Below the pieces are notes generated by a model. The model did no database searches. It was not told where the DNA came from and worked only from the letters and a program-made list of their open reading frames with translations. Positions 25,118 through 32,629 of a DNA stretch of 64,000 nucleotides are shown piece after piece. Source of the DNA: Catenuloplanes niger (GTDB taxonomy: Bacteria; Actinomycetota; Actinomycetes; Mycobacteriales; Micromonosporaceae). Each line of letters starts with the position of its first letter. Position 1 is the stretch's first letter. Position numbers and translations under genes: made by a program. The stretch covers positions 4,535,001 to 4,599,000 of the forward strand of contig NZ_JAVDYC010000001.1 of the NCBI RefSeq assembly GCF_031458255.1, written 5' to 3'.

Positions 25118-27538
25118 TCACCCGGGGCGGGCCGAAGCCGATGCCGAGGGTGACGGTGCGGCCTGCCGGGGCGACCGGCCGGTGCTGAGCCGCAGGACGA
25201 CCACGCCGCCCTCGATGGTGCTGCCGCCCGGTTCCGTGCTCGCGACCGTGCCGGCCGGGCAGTGCGAGTCCCAGCGCCCGGCCGCGACCTGGACCTCGAA
25301 GCCGCGCGCGACCAGGCGGGTGCGGGCGTCCGGCTCGGAGTCGCAGCGCACGTTCGGGATGTTCACCTGCTTGCCGTTGATCATCCGCTGGCTGGGCGGC
25401 GTGAAGTCCTCGACGTCCAGGCCCTCCATCGCGTCCGCGAGCGTCAGGTAGACGGCCGGGTTCACCGCCTCGGTGTGCGGGTTGCCCCAGCCGTCGCCGC
25501 CGCCGCGCATGGTGGTGTTGGCGTTGTCCGTGTCCGCGACGATGCCGGCCACCGTGAGCTGCTTCGTGGTCGCGACGAACGCGGCGGTGCGTTCCCCGTC
25601 GGTGGTGCCGGACTTGCCGGCGACCGGGTGGCCGACCGCGCGCCGCACGTACGCGGCCGTGGCGCCCCGGCATCGGGACGTCTCGGAGCGGTCGCCGACC
25701 GGGCAGCGCGCCGCGTCGATCGCGGCGCGGGCGACGTCCTTGGCGACGGCCTGGTTGCAGCGTGGCGCGGCGGCCGGCAGCGGCTTGCCCTCCTGGCGGA
25801 TCTCGATGACCGGGATCGGCTCGCAGTGCCGGCCGTCCGCGGCGAGCGTGGCGTACGCGTTGGCCAGGTCCAGCGGCGTGGTGGAGGAGACGCCGAGCGC
25901 GAACGCGCCCCACTGCGAGGCCGCGTCCTCGTCGTCGGCGAACCGGGCGTCGTTCGCCGCGCGGAACTTGATGCCGAGCCGCTTCGCCACGTCCACCGCG
26001 TTCTCCGCACCGGCGCGTTCCTGGAGCGGGATGAAGTACGTGTTCACCGACGCACCGAACGCGCTCCACATGTTGTGCACGCCGGCCATGCTCTTGACCG
26101 CGTTCTTCGGGCAGTAGAGCGCGCGGCCTGGGCAGGCGGCCGGGCTGGACGCGGCGACGACGTACCGGGAGTGGTAGGTCTCCGGTGCGTAGATCGAGTA
26201 GCTGAGCGGGTAGCCCTTCTCCAGCGCCGCGACCAGCGCGAACATTTTGAAGACCGAGCCGCCCTGATATCCGTGCACGTCCGCGCTGCCGGTGATGACC
26301 GGGTTCGTGGTGTTCGGGTACGTGCCCTTCAGCCCGTTCCGGCGCTTGACCGGGTCGCTGTTCGGCTCGTTGTGCGCGTCGTCGTTCTTGTAGACCCGGT
26401 TCACGGCCAGCGCCCGCACCCGTCCGGTCCCGGGCTCCACGGCCGCGACCATGATGGCGTTGCGGTTGCCGTCCGACGCGCGCTTGTGCACGTGTTTGCG
26501 CGCCGCGTCCTGCGTCTTCACGCTCATCGAGGTGACGATGCGGTAGCCGCCGCTCTTCAGCCGCCGCTCCCGGTCGTACGGGGTGTCGCCGAACTCGTCC
26601 TGCTCCATCCACCACCGGTAGACGTAGTCGCAGAAGTAGCCCCACTCGTTGTGGGACGAGTTGACGCAGCCGTTCGGCGTGCGCGTGCCGTTGACGGTCA
26701 GCGCCGCGGCCTTGGCCCGGGCCGCCTCGGCCGTGGTGACCGCGCCGATCTCGGTCATGTTGTCGATCACGTAGTTGCGCCGGTTGAGCGCGAGCGGCCG
26801 GCCGGTCTCCGTGGTCGGGTCGAACGCGGAGGGCGCCTTCACCATGCCGGCCAGCATCGCGGCCTCCTCGGTGTTCAGGTCCTTCGGCTGCTTGCTGAAG
26901 TAGACCTGGCTGGCGGCCGAGACACCGTAGGCGCCGTTGCCGAACGGCGCGATGTTCAGGTACCGCTCGAGGATCTGATCCTTGGTCATCTCCTTCTCGA
27001 CCTGCATCGCGTACCGCATCTCGCGCAGTTTCCGGGCACTGGTGTCCTCGGTGGCGCGGACCACGTCGGCCGGGCGGGTGGCGGAGTAGGAGATCGCCAT
27101 CCGGACGTACTGCATGGTGAGCGTGGAGGCGCCCTGCTGCGTCGCGCCGGACTTGTTGTTCACGAACGCGCGGGCGACGCCCTTCATGTCGACGCCGTTG
27201 TGCCGGTAGAAGTTGTGGTCCTCGGCCGCGATGATCGCGTTCCGCATGACGGGCGGAATGTCGTTGATCTCGACGTCTTTCCGGTTCTCGTCGTAGATCA
27301 TCGCGACCAGCGTGCGGTTGTCGGACGCGTAGAGATAGGTGTTCTGCGGCGCGCGCCGCACGGTCAGTTCGGTCGGCAGCCGGTCGAACGTCTCGGCGCC
27401 GGCCTTCGCGGCCAGCCCGGACATGGCCACCGCCGGGAACGCGGCCGCGGACACCACGATGCCCGCGAGCAGGCCGCAGATGCCCAGTGACGCCGCGCCG
27501 GAAAAGACGGTGTGGTCACGTTTCCTGATCCAGCTCAC
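25118..27538 (-). CDS. ponA2: Class A penicillin-binding protein, PonA2 type
   Basis: 806 residues. A signal-anchor helix covers about 14-40. The glycosyltransferase-51 domain carries AAEDHNFYRHNGVD (Glu106) and GASTLTMQYVRM. The transpeptidase has SVFK (Ser428, Lys431), SVN (Ser497) and KSGTT (Lys642). A PASTA-like region at about 715-790 is followed by a Ser/Pro/Ala tail. It makes and cross-links peptidoglycan at the outer membrane face. The gene order metallophosphoesterase-PBP-WhiB matches Rv3683-Rv3682 (ponA2)-Rv3681c. Start is a GTG with weak ribosome-site support. Confidence 0.92.
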   Translation of the reverse strand: MSWIRKRDHTVFSGAASLGICGLLAGIVVSAAAFPAVAMSGLAAKAGAETFDRLPTELTVRRAPQNTYLYASDNRTLVAMIYDENRKDVEINDIPPVMRNAIIAAEDHNFYRHNGVDMKGVARAFVNNKSGATQQGASTLTMQYVRMAISYSATRPADVVRATEDTSARKLREMRYAMQVEKEMTKDQILERYLNIAPFGNGAYGVSAASQVYFSKQPKDLNTEEAAMLAGMVKAPSAFDPTTETGRPLALNRRNYVIDNMTEIGAVTTAEAARAKAAALTVNGTRTPNGCVNSSHNEWGYFCDYVYRWWMEQDEFGDTPYDRERRLKSGGYRIVTSMSVKTQDAARKHVHKRASDGNRNAIMVAAVEPGTGRVRALAVNRVYKNDDAHNEPNSDPVKRRNGLKGTYPNTTNPVITGSADVHGYQGGSVFKMFALVAALEKGYPLSYSIYAPETYHSRYVVAASSPAACPGRALYCPKNAVKSMAGVHNMWSAFGASVNTYFIPLQERAGAENAVDVAKRLGIKFRAANDARFADDEDAASQWGAFALGVSSTTPLDLANAYATLAADGRHCEPIPVIEIRQEGKPLPAAAPRCNQAVAKDVARAAIDAARCPVGDRSETSRCRGATAAYVRRAVGHPVAGKSGTTDGERTAAFVATTKQLTVAGIVADTDNANTTMRGGGDGWGNPHTEAVNPAVYLTLADAMEGLDVEDFTPPSQRMINGKQVNIPNVRCDSEPDARTRLVARGFEVQVAAGRWDSHCPAGTVASTEPGGSTIEGGVVVLRLSTGRSPRQAAPSPSASASARPG

Positions 27539-28018
27539 GAGCCCAGGCTACGGCGAAAAAGGGCAATTGCGCATTCTGTCCGGTATGGCACGCGAGGCCG
27601 AAAAATGACCGGACGAGCGCGCGTCTCGCCGGCACTTGCATTCGTTGTGCAAGACGCGCGACCCATGGCGTGCGGCTCCGGATCCCGGACCAGTGTGCCG
27701 CCTCCCGGCCGCCGGTGACGCCGTTTTCGCGAATCCCGCCCGGCCGCACCTCCAGCCGGATAAGCAGCTCATCGATAAATATCGAGATAATGAGTGAAGA
27801 GGGCGAAGTGTCCGACCTGGTCGATTTAACAGACAACGTTGCGTAATCGCCTAACTACGGAGCATGATGTTCCGGAGATCGAATGTCACCCTCCGTGCCG
27901 CAAGGATAGCGGGGAGTGACCGGGGGATCTGTGGCCGGTCGGGACGTACCGGCAGGGACATGTACCGCGACCGGGGGAAACGGGTCGGCGGTGGTACAGC
28001 TTGGGGGGACGTGCACAG
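27539..28018. other. Divergent regulatory region between ponA2 and wblA
   Basis: About 480 bases without a supported gene. It contains an AT-richer core (about 27765-27850) with the palindrome at 27772-27785, and a GTCAC/GTGAC inverted pair (27895-27920) with a 22-base spacer nearer wblA. Long leaders are common for wbl genes. No promoter hexamers are assigned. Confidence 0.55.
27772..27785. promoter_or_regulatory. 14-bp palindrome in the ponA2-wblA intergenic region
   Basis: TCGATA-AA-TATCGA is a perfect inverted repeat in the most AT-rich part of this stretch. A regulator site is plausible, but the binding protein is unknown. Confidence 0.4.
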
Positions 28019-28327
28019 ATGGGGATGATCAGCGACTGGCCGACCATGGCGGCGTGTCAGAACGGCGATCCCGACGCGCTCTTCGTGCAGGGGGCGGAGC
28101 AGAACGTGGCGAAGAGGATCTGCCGCGGCTGCCCGGTCCGTAACGAATGCCTGGCGGACGCGCTCGACAACCGCATCGAGTTCGGAGTGTGGGGAGGAAT
28201 GACCGAGCGGGAACGGCGAGCGCTGCTGCGCCGGCACCCGCACGTGGCGAGCTGGCGGAAGATGTTCGAGGCCGCCCTTCGCGAACAGGACAAGAGCCGC
28301 ACCAACGTACTGGTGCACGCCGGATAA
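28019..28327 (+). CDS. wblA: WhiB-family iron-sulfur regulator, WblA/WhiB4 type
   Basis: 102 residues. The four cluster-binding cysteines are Cys13, Cys35, Cys38 and Cys44 (C...CxxCx5C in ICRGCPVRNEC). The glycine turn is GVWGG, followed by the basic MTERERRALLRRHP. The sequence LFVQGAEQN and LADALDNRIEFGVWGG is close to that of Streptomyces WblA and mycobacterial WhiB4, which control sporulation, secondary metabolism or oxidative-stress genes. Position beside a ponA2-type gene and two ArsA-type genes is as for Rv3681c. GGGGGAC stands ahead of the ATG; a second ATG at 28025 is possible. Confidence 0.92.
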   Translation: MGMISDWPTMAACQNGDPDALFVQGAEQNVAKRICRGCPVRNECLADALDNRIEFGVWGGMTERERRALLRRHPHVASWRKMFEAALREQDKSRTNVLVHAG

Positions 28328-28333
28328 CGGAAC

Positions 28334-29503
28334 CTAGGCGAGTGCCTCGCCGATACTTCGCAGCCCGTCGACGTCGTGCACGTCGGCGGGCTGCGCCATC
28401 ACCGCGACCGTGGGCACCGTGGGGAACGCGTCGGTGAACCGGGCCGCCACCCGCTGCTCCCGCGCTGACTGCTCGGTCAGCGCCGCGTGGATGCGCAACG
28501 CGTCCGCGGTGGCCGGGCTCTCCCCGGACGTGTCCAGCGCCGCCGCGGCGGCCAGGCTGTCCGCCGCGGAGAGACCGGCCGCGACCGGCTGGTGCACGCG
28601 GTTGAGCACCAGGCCGGCGAGCGGCATCCGGTCGTCGCGCAGCCGCTGCGCGAAGTAGGCCGCCTCCCGGATCGCGTCCGGCTCCGGCGCCGCGACCAGC
28701 AGGAACGACGTCTCCTTGGCCTGCAGGATCCGGTACGTCTGCTCGGCGCGCTGCCGGAACCCGCCGAACATCGAGTCCAGCGCGGCCACGAACCCGGACA
28801 GCTCACTGAGCAGCTGCGTGCCGATCACCTTCTGCACCACCCGGGAGAAGATCCCGAACGACGCGGTGACCAGGCTGAACACGCTCTTGCCGCCGGTCTT
28901 CGCCGGGGCCAGCAGCAGCCGGAGCATCTTGCCGTCCAGGAACCGGGCCAGCCGGGCCGGCGCGTCCAGGAAGTCCAGCGCGGACCGGGACGGCGGCGTG
29001 TCCACCACGATCAGGTCCCACTCGTCGCGGGCCCGCAGCTGGCCCAGCTTCTCCATCGCCATGTACTCCTGCGTGCCGGAGAACGTGGAGCTCATCGCCG
29101 CGTAGAACGGGTTCGCGAAGATCTCCTGCGCGCGCTGCGGGTCGGTGTGGGCGAGCACCACGTCGTCGAACGTGCGCTTCATGTCCAGCATCATGGCGTG
29201 CAGCTCGCCGCCGGTCGCCTCCGTGTCGATGCCCTTGACCTGGCGCGGCGTGTTGTCCAGCTCGGAGAGGCCGAGCGACTGCGCCAGTCGCTTCGCCGGG
29301 TCGATGGTCAGCACCACGGTCCGGCGGCCGTGCCGCTCCGCCGCGCGCAGCGCCACCGCGGCCGCGGTCGTGGTCTTGCCCACGCCACCGGCACCGCAGC
29401 ACACGATGATGCGGGAGTCCGGGTCGGCGAGAATCGCGTCCACGTCCAGGGCCTCGCCGTAGCCCGGCTCCCACGTCGACACAGGCCCTCGATCTGCTGA
29501 CAC
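28334..29503 (-). CDS. ArsA/GET3-family ATPase (second of a pair)
   Basis: 389 residues from GTG. P-loop GAGGVGKTTTAAA near residue 40, switch II VVDTPPSRSALDFL and a C-terminal ATPase-family block (LVLNRVHQP). It lacks a second ATPase half, so it is the single-domain form and probably works as a dimer with the gene just upstream (29527-30468). The pair matches Rv3679-Rv3680, annotated as anion-transporting ATPases. No arsenic genes are present, so arsenite export is unlikely. A client-protein or membrane-associated role is possible. Its stop lies 6 bases from that of the convergent wblA. Confidence 0.88.
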   Translation of the reverse strand: MSADRGPVSTWEPGYGEALDVDAILADPDSRIIVCCGAGGVGKTTTAAAVALRAAERHGRRTVVLTIDPAKRLAQSLGLSELDNTPRQVKGIDTEATGGELHAMMLDMKRTFDDVVLAHTDPQRAQEIFANPFYAAMSSTFSGTQEYMAMEKLGQLRARDEWDLIVVDTPPSRSALDFLDAPARLARFLDGKMLRLLLAPAKTGGKSVFSLVTASFGIFSRVVQKVIGTQLLSELSGFVAALDSMFGGFRQRAEQTYRILQAKETSFLLVAAPEPDAIREAAYFAQRLRDDRMPLAGLVLNRVHQPVAAGLSAADSLAAAAALDTSGESPATADALRIHAALTEQSAREQRVAARFTDAFPTVPTVAVMAQPADVHDVDGLRSIGEALA

Positions 29504-29526
29504 GAAACGAGCCTATCGGCCGGACG

Positions 29527-30468
29527 TCAGCGGAGCAGAGTGTCGGCGAGCACGTCGAGTCCCTCGCGCGTCACCCCGCCCGGCAGCTGCGGCAGCTCGA
29601 TCGTCGGACGGTCCAGCTCGACCAGCTCCGCGCGCAGCGAGTCCTCCAGCTCGCGCCGCGCCAGGTAGGCCTTCGCCTCCGCGTGCAGCCCGGCCACGGT
29701 CGCCCGGTCGGCCGGCAGCCCGGCCGCGGCCAGCCCGCGCCGCAACTCGGCCTGGGTGGGCTTCCCGTCCGCCAGCAGCGGCGGGCGCGCGTTGTTGACG
29801 ATCACCTTGCCGACCGGGATGCCGAGCTGGTCCAGCTCCACGATCGCGTCCAGCGTCTCCTGGACCGGCATCTCCTCCAGCAGCGTCACCACGTGCACCG
29901 CGGTCATCGGCGAGCGCAGCAGCGCGGCCACGCCGTCCGACTGCGTCTTGATCGGGCCCATCTTGGCCAGCCGCGCGGTCTCCGCGGTCACGTTCAGGAA
30001 GCGGCCGATCCGGCCGGTGGGCGGCGCGTCCAGAACCACCGCGTGGTACGCCCGGCGCCCGTTCACCGACCGGGTGGTGGCCTCCTTGGCCTTGCCGGTG
30101 AGCAGCACGTCACGCAGGCCGGGTGCGATGGTGGTGGCGAAGTCGATCGCGCCCACCTTGCGCAGCGCCCGGCCCGCGGCACCGAGCTTGTAGAACATGT
30201 CGAGGTATTCGAGCAGCGCGGCCTCCGCGTCCACGGCCAGCGCGCGGACCTCGCCGCCGCCCGGCACGACGGCGATCCGCCGTTCCTCGTACGGCAGCGG
30301 ATCCAGGCCGAACAGCTGCGCGATGCCCTGCCGGCCCTCCACCTCGACCAGCAGCGTGCGGTTGCCGTCCCGGGCGAGCGCCAGCGCCAGCGCGGCGGCC
30401 ACGCTGGTCTTGCCGGTGCCGCCCTTGCCGGTGACCACGTGGAGGCGTGCGGACCAGGACCCCGTCAC
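29527..30468 (-). CDS. ArsA/GET3-family ATPase (first of a pair)
   Basis: 313 residues from the GTG at 30468, four bases after the stop of the upstream gene and with AAGGGG at a suitable distance. Deviant Walker A VVTGKGGTGKTSVAAAL near residue 10, switch VLDAPPTGRIGRFLN, and KVIVNNARPP. It is shorter than its partner and ends with a helical region (YLARRELEDSLRAEL). The paired arrangement suggests a heterodimeric ATPase. Equivalent of Rv3679 by order and length class. Confidence 0.88.
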   Translation of the reverse strand: MTGSWSARLHVVTGKGGTGKTSVAAALALALARDGNRTLLVEVEGRQGIAQLFGLDPLPYEERRIAVVPGGGEVRALAVDAEAALLEYLDMFYKLGAAGRALRKVGAIDFATTIAPGLRDVLLTGKAKEATTRSVNGRRAYHAVVLDAPPTGRIGRFLNVTAETARLAKMGPIKTQSDGVAALLRSPMTAVHVVTLLEEMPVQETLDAIVELDQLGIPVGKVIVNNARPPLLADGKPTQAELRRGLAAAGLPADRATVAGLHAEAKAYLARRELEDSLRAELVELDRPTIELPQLPGGVTREGLDVLADTLLR

Positions 30469-30472
30469 ATGC

Positions 30473-31018
30473 TCACCCCTTGACCTCGCAGACCCACCAC
30501 CCATTGTTCTCCACGACCGTGAAGGTCAACGCCTGGTCAGCGGTCTTCTCGTCCGCGGTGACCAGGGTCACCGTGGTGGTCACGGTGGCGGTCTCCTCGG
30601 TGGAGTCGGACACCTGCGGCACGGTCCAGTCGAACTTGGGGTCCTGGTACGCCGACGCGTACCCCTTGACCTCCTGGATCTTGGCGTCGATGTCCTCGCT
30701 GTCCCGGCTGTCCGCGCAGACGTACTGCGCGACCTCACGGGTGTCCTGGTCGGCGTAGACCGCGGTGAGGAAGCTGTCCACCGCCTGCGCGGGCTCCGGC
30801 GCGCCGGTCCCGGACTCCACGGACCGCAGCAGCAGGAACGCGGCCAGGCCACCGCCGCCGCAGAGCAGCACCACGACGGCCAGCACGATCGACGCGATCA
30901 GCACCGGGCGTCGCTTCTTCGCCGGCTTCTCCGGCGCCGGGCCGAAACCCTCCTGCGGAGGGGCAGGAGCAGGACCGAAACCCTCCTGAGGGTACGAACC
31001 GTCTGGCGGGGTCGTCAT
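30473..31018 (-). CDS. Single-pass membrane protein, DUF4878-like
   Basis: 181 residues. A cytoplasmic Pro/Gly-rich head holds two copies of PQEGFGPAP. A basic stretch KKRRP precedes one membrane helix (LIASIVLAVVVLLCGGGGLAAFLLL, about 39-64). The extracellular part (about 75-181) has the layout of DUF4878/NTF2-like domains: AVDSFLTAVYADQDTREVAQ, YVCADSRDSEDI, VTTTVTLVTADEKTADQ and a closing NNGWWVCEVKG. The two cysteines may pair. It heads the operon with the two ArsA-type ATPases, which suggests a link to their membrane role. GGAGG precedes the ATG. Confidence 0.75.
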   Translation of the reverse strand: MTTPPDGSYPQEGFGPAPAPPQEGFGPAPEKPAKKRRPVLIASIVLAVVVLLCGGGGLAAFLLLRSVESGTGAPEPAQAVDSFLTAVYADQDTREVAQYVCADSRDSEDIDAKIQEVKGYASAYQDPKFDWTVPQVSDSTEETATVTTTVTLVTADEKTADQALTFTVVENNGWWVCEVKG

Positions 31019-31139
31019 CTCACTTCCTCCGGGTCGGGTGCAGCGGGGGCGCTCTTCACCGGGCGTCAGTGACGCCGTCGGCCAGCGTAACCGGAGCGGT
31101 CATGCGGGGCTCGGCGACGCAGCCTCTAGGCTGTCGACC

Positions 31140-31295
31140 ATGCAGAAGTGGGAGTACTCCACCGTGCCGCTCCTGACCCACGCCACCAAGCAGATCCTCG
31201 ACAACTGGGGTGACGACGGCTGGGAGCTCGTGGCGGTCGTGCCGGGCCCGAACCCGGAGCAGCTCGTGGCCTATATGAAGCGCCCGAAGGGGTAA
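31140..31295 (+). CDS. DUF4177 small protein
   Basis: 51 residues forming the core DUF4177 motif: MQKWEYSTVPLLTHATKQIL, GWELVAVVPG and a closing EQLVAYMKRP. Function unknown. It is the first gene of a run in which its stop codon overlaps the start of the RidA-family gene by one base. The same order occurs in mycobacteria (the Rv3678 region). Confidence 0.85.
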   Translation: MQKWEYSTVPLLTHATKQILDNWGDDGWELVAVVPGPNPEQLVAYMKRPKG

Positions 31296-31780
31296 TGATG
31301 ACCGAGCCGATCCTGGGTCCGGTCGACCCGTACGCCAATCTCGCGCAGCTCGGTCTGGTGCTGCCCGAGGTCGTGCCGCCGGTCGCCGCATACGTGCCGG
31401 CCGTGCAGTCCGGCAACCACGTCTACGTCTCCGGCCAGCTGCCGTTCGTCGACGGCACGCTCGCCGCGACCGGCAAGGTCGGGGCGGAGGTCACCGCGGA
31501 GGACGCGGCGCCGCTGGCCCGGCAGTGCGCGCTGAACGCGCTCGGCGCGATCGAGGCGCTGGTCGGCCTCGGCCGGGTCGCCAAGGTCGTCAAGCTGACC
31601 GGGTTCGTCGCGTCCGCACCGGGCTTCACCGGCCAGCCCGGCGTGATCAACGGTGCGTCCGAGCTGTTCGGCGCCGTGTTCGGCGAGTCCGGCCGGCACG
31701 CCCGCAGCGCGGTCGGCGTCGCGGAGCTGCCGCTCGGCGCGCCGGTCGAGGTCGAGGTCATCGTCGAGCTGACGGACTGA
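31295..31780 (+). CDS. RidA/YjgF-family protein
   Basis: 161 residues. The family core is visible: YVPAVQSGNHVYVSGQLPF near residue 33, CALNALGAIEALVGLGRV, VKLTGFVASAPGF and VGVAELPLGAPVEVEVIVEL. True RidA deaminases of 2-imino acids use an arginine in the G-ARSAVGV region; here the segment is GRHARSAVGVAEL, so the arginine is present. Whether it deaminates imines here is inference. Overlaps the DUF4177 gene by one base, and a second ATG three bases on is equally possible as the start. Equivalent of Rv3678c by order. Confidence 0.88.
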   Translation: MMTEPILGPVDPYANLAQLGLVLPEVVPPVAAYVPAVQSGNHVYVSGQLPFVDGTLAATGKVGAEVTAEDAAPLARQCALNALGAIEALVGLGRVAKVVKLTGFVASAPGFTGQPGVINGASELFGAVFGESGRHARSAVGVAELPLGAPVEVEVIVELTD

Positions 31781-31807
31781 CCTCTTCCGCGCCGTAGGAT
31801 CGGTGTC

Positions 31808-32629
31808 ATGAGTGGGCCGGGTCACGTGACCGCCTCCGCGGGGGAACTCGCGGAGGCGTTGCCTCGTTGGGTGACGCTGCTGCGCGCGCCCAACCCCGGC
31901 CCCATGACCCTCGACGGTACGAATACCTGGCTGCTGCGGGTGCCCGGCGCGGAGCGCGGTCTGGTCGTGGATCCCGGGCCGGAGATCGCCGAGCACCTGG
32001 CCGCGATCGCGGAGCGCCGGCCCTTCACCGCCATCCTGATCACGCATGGGCACGCGGACCACGTCGAGGGGGCGCAGGCGCTCTCGACCCGGCTGGGCGG
32101 GACACCCGTGCTGGCCGCCGACCCGCGGCACGGTTCGCCGTTCGACGGGCTCACGCCGGACGGCATCGCGGTCGAGGTGCTGGGCACGCCGGGCCACACG
32201 CACGACTCGGTCAGCTTCGTGGTGAGCCACGGCGACGAGCGCGTGGTACTGACCGGGGACACCGTCCTGGGCCGCGGCACGACCGTGGTCGCCTGGCCGG
32301 ACGGGCACCTCGGCGACTATCTGGCCAGTCTCGAGCGGCTCTCCGCGTACCGTGGCGTCGTCGCTCTTCCGGGCCATGGCCCGGCGCTGACCGACACCGG
32401 CGCGGCGGCCGCGTTCTATCACGCGCACCGGCTCGCCCGCCTCGACCAGGTGCGGGACGCGGTGCGCGCCGGCGCGACCACGGCGCCGGAGGTGGTGGCG
32501 CGCGTCTATGCCGACGTCGACCGCTCGCTGTGGTGGGCGGCCGAGTGGTCGGTCCGCGCTCAGCTCGATTACCTGCACGGACTCGACGGGGAATTCCCCA
32601 GCGGATCCGCCGGGTTGGACCCACCGTGA
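31808..32629 (+). CDS. MBL-fold metallohydrolase
   Basis: 273 residues. The di-metal motif is ITHGHADHVEGA near residue 78, with GTPGHTHDSVSF, VLTGDTVLG and LPGHGPAL giving the remaining ligands. The C-terminal part (VRAQLDYLHGLDGE) matches the lactamase-B-2 subgroup found beside RidA genes in actinobacteria (Rv3677c equivalent). Its substrate is unknown. The stop overlaps the start of the cyclase gene in a GTGA, so the large signalling protein that follows is translationally coupled to it. Confidence 0.9.
   Translation: MSGPGHVTASAGELAEALPRWVTLLRAPNPGPMTLDGTNTWLLRVPGAERGLVVDPGPEIAEHLAAIAERRPFTAILITHGHADHVEGAQALSTRLGGTPVLAADPRHGSPFDGLTPDGIAVEVLGTPGHTHDSVSFVVSHGDERVVLTGDTVLGRGTTVVAWPDGHLGDYLASLERLSAYRGVVALPGHGPALTDTGAAAAFYHAHRLARLDQVRDAVRAGATTAPEVVARVYADVDRSLWWAAEWSVRAQLDYLHGLDGEFPSGSAGLDPP

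Noticed and set aside
28334-30468. Arsenic resistance operon
   Set aside because: The two ArsA-type ATPases have no ArsB, ArsR or ArsC neighbours, and the surrounding order is that of the conserved whiB4 block.
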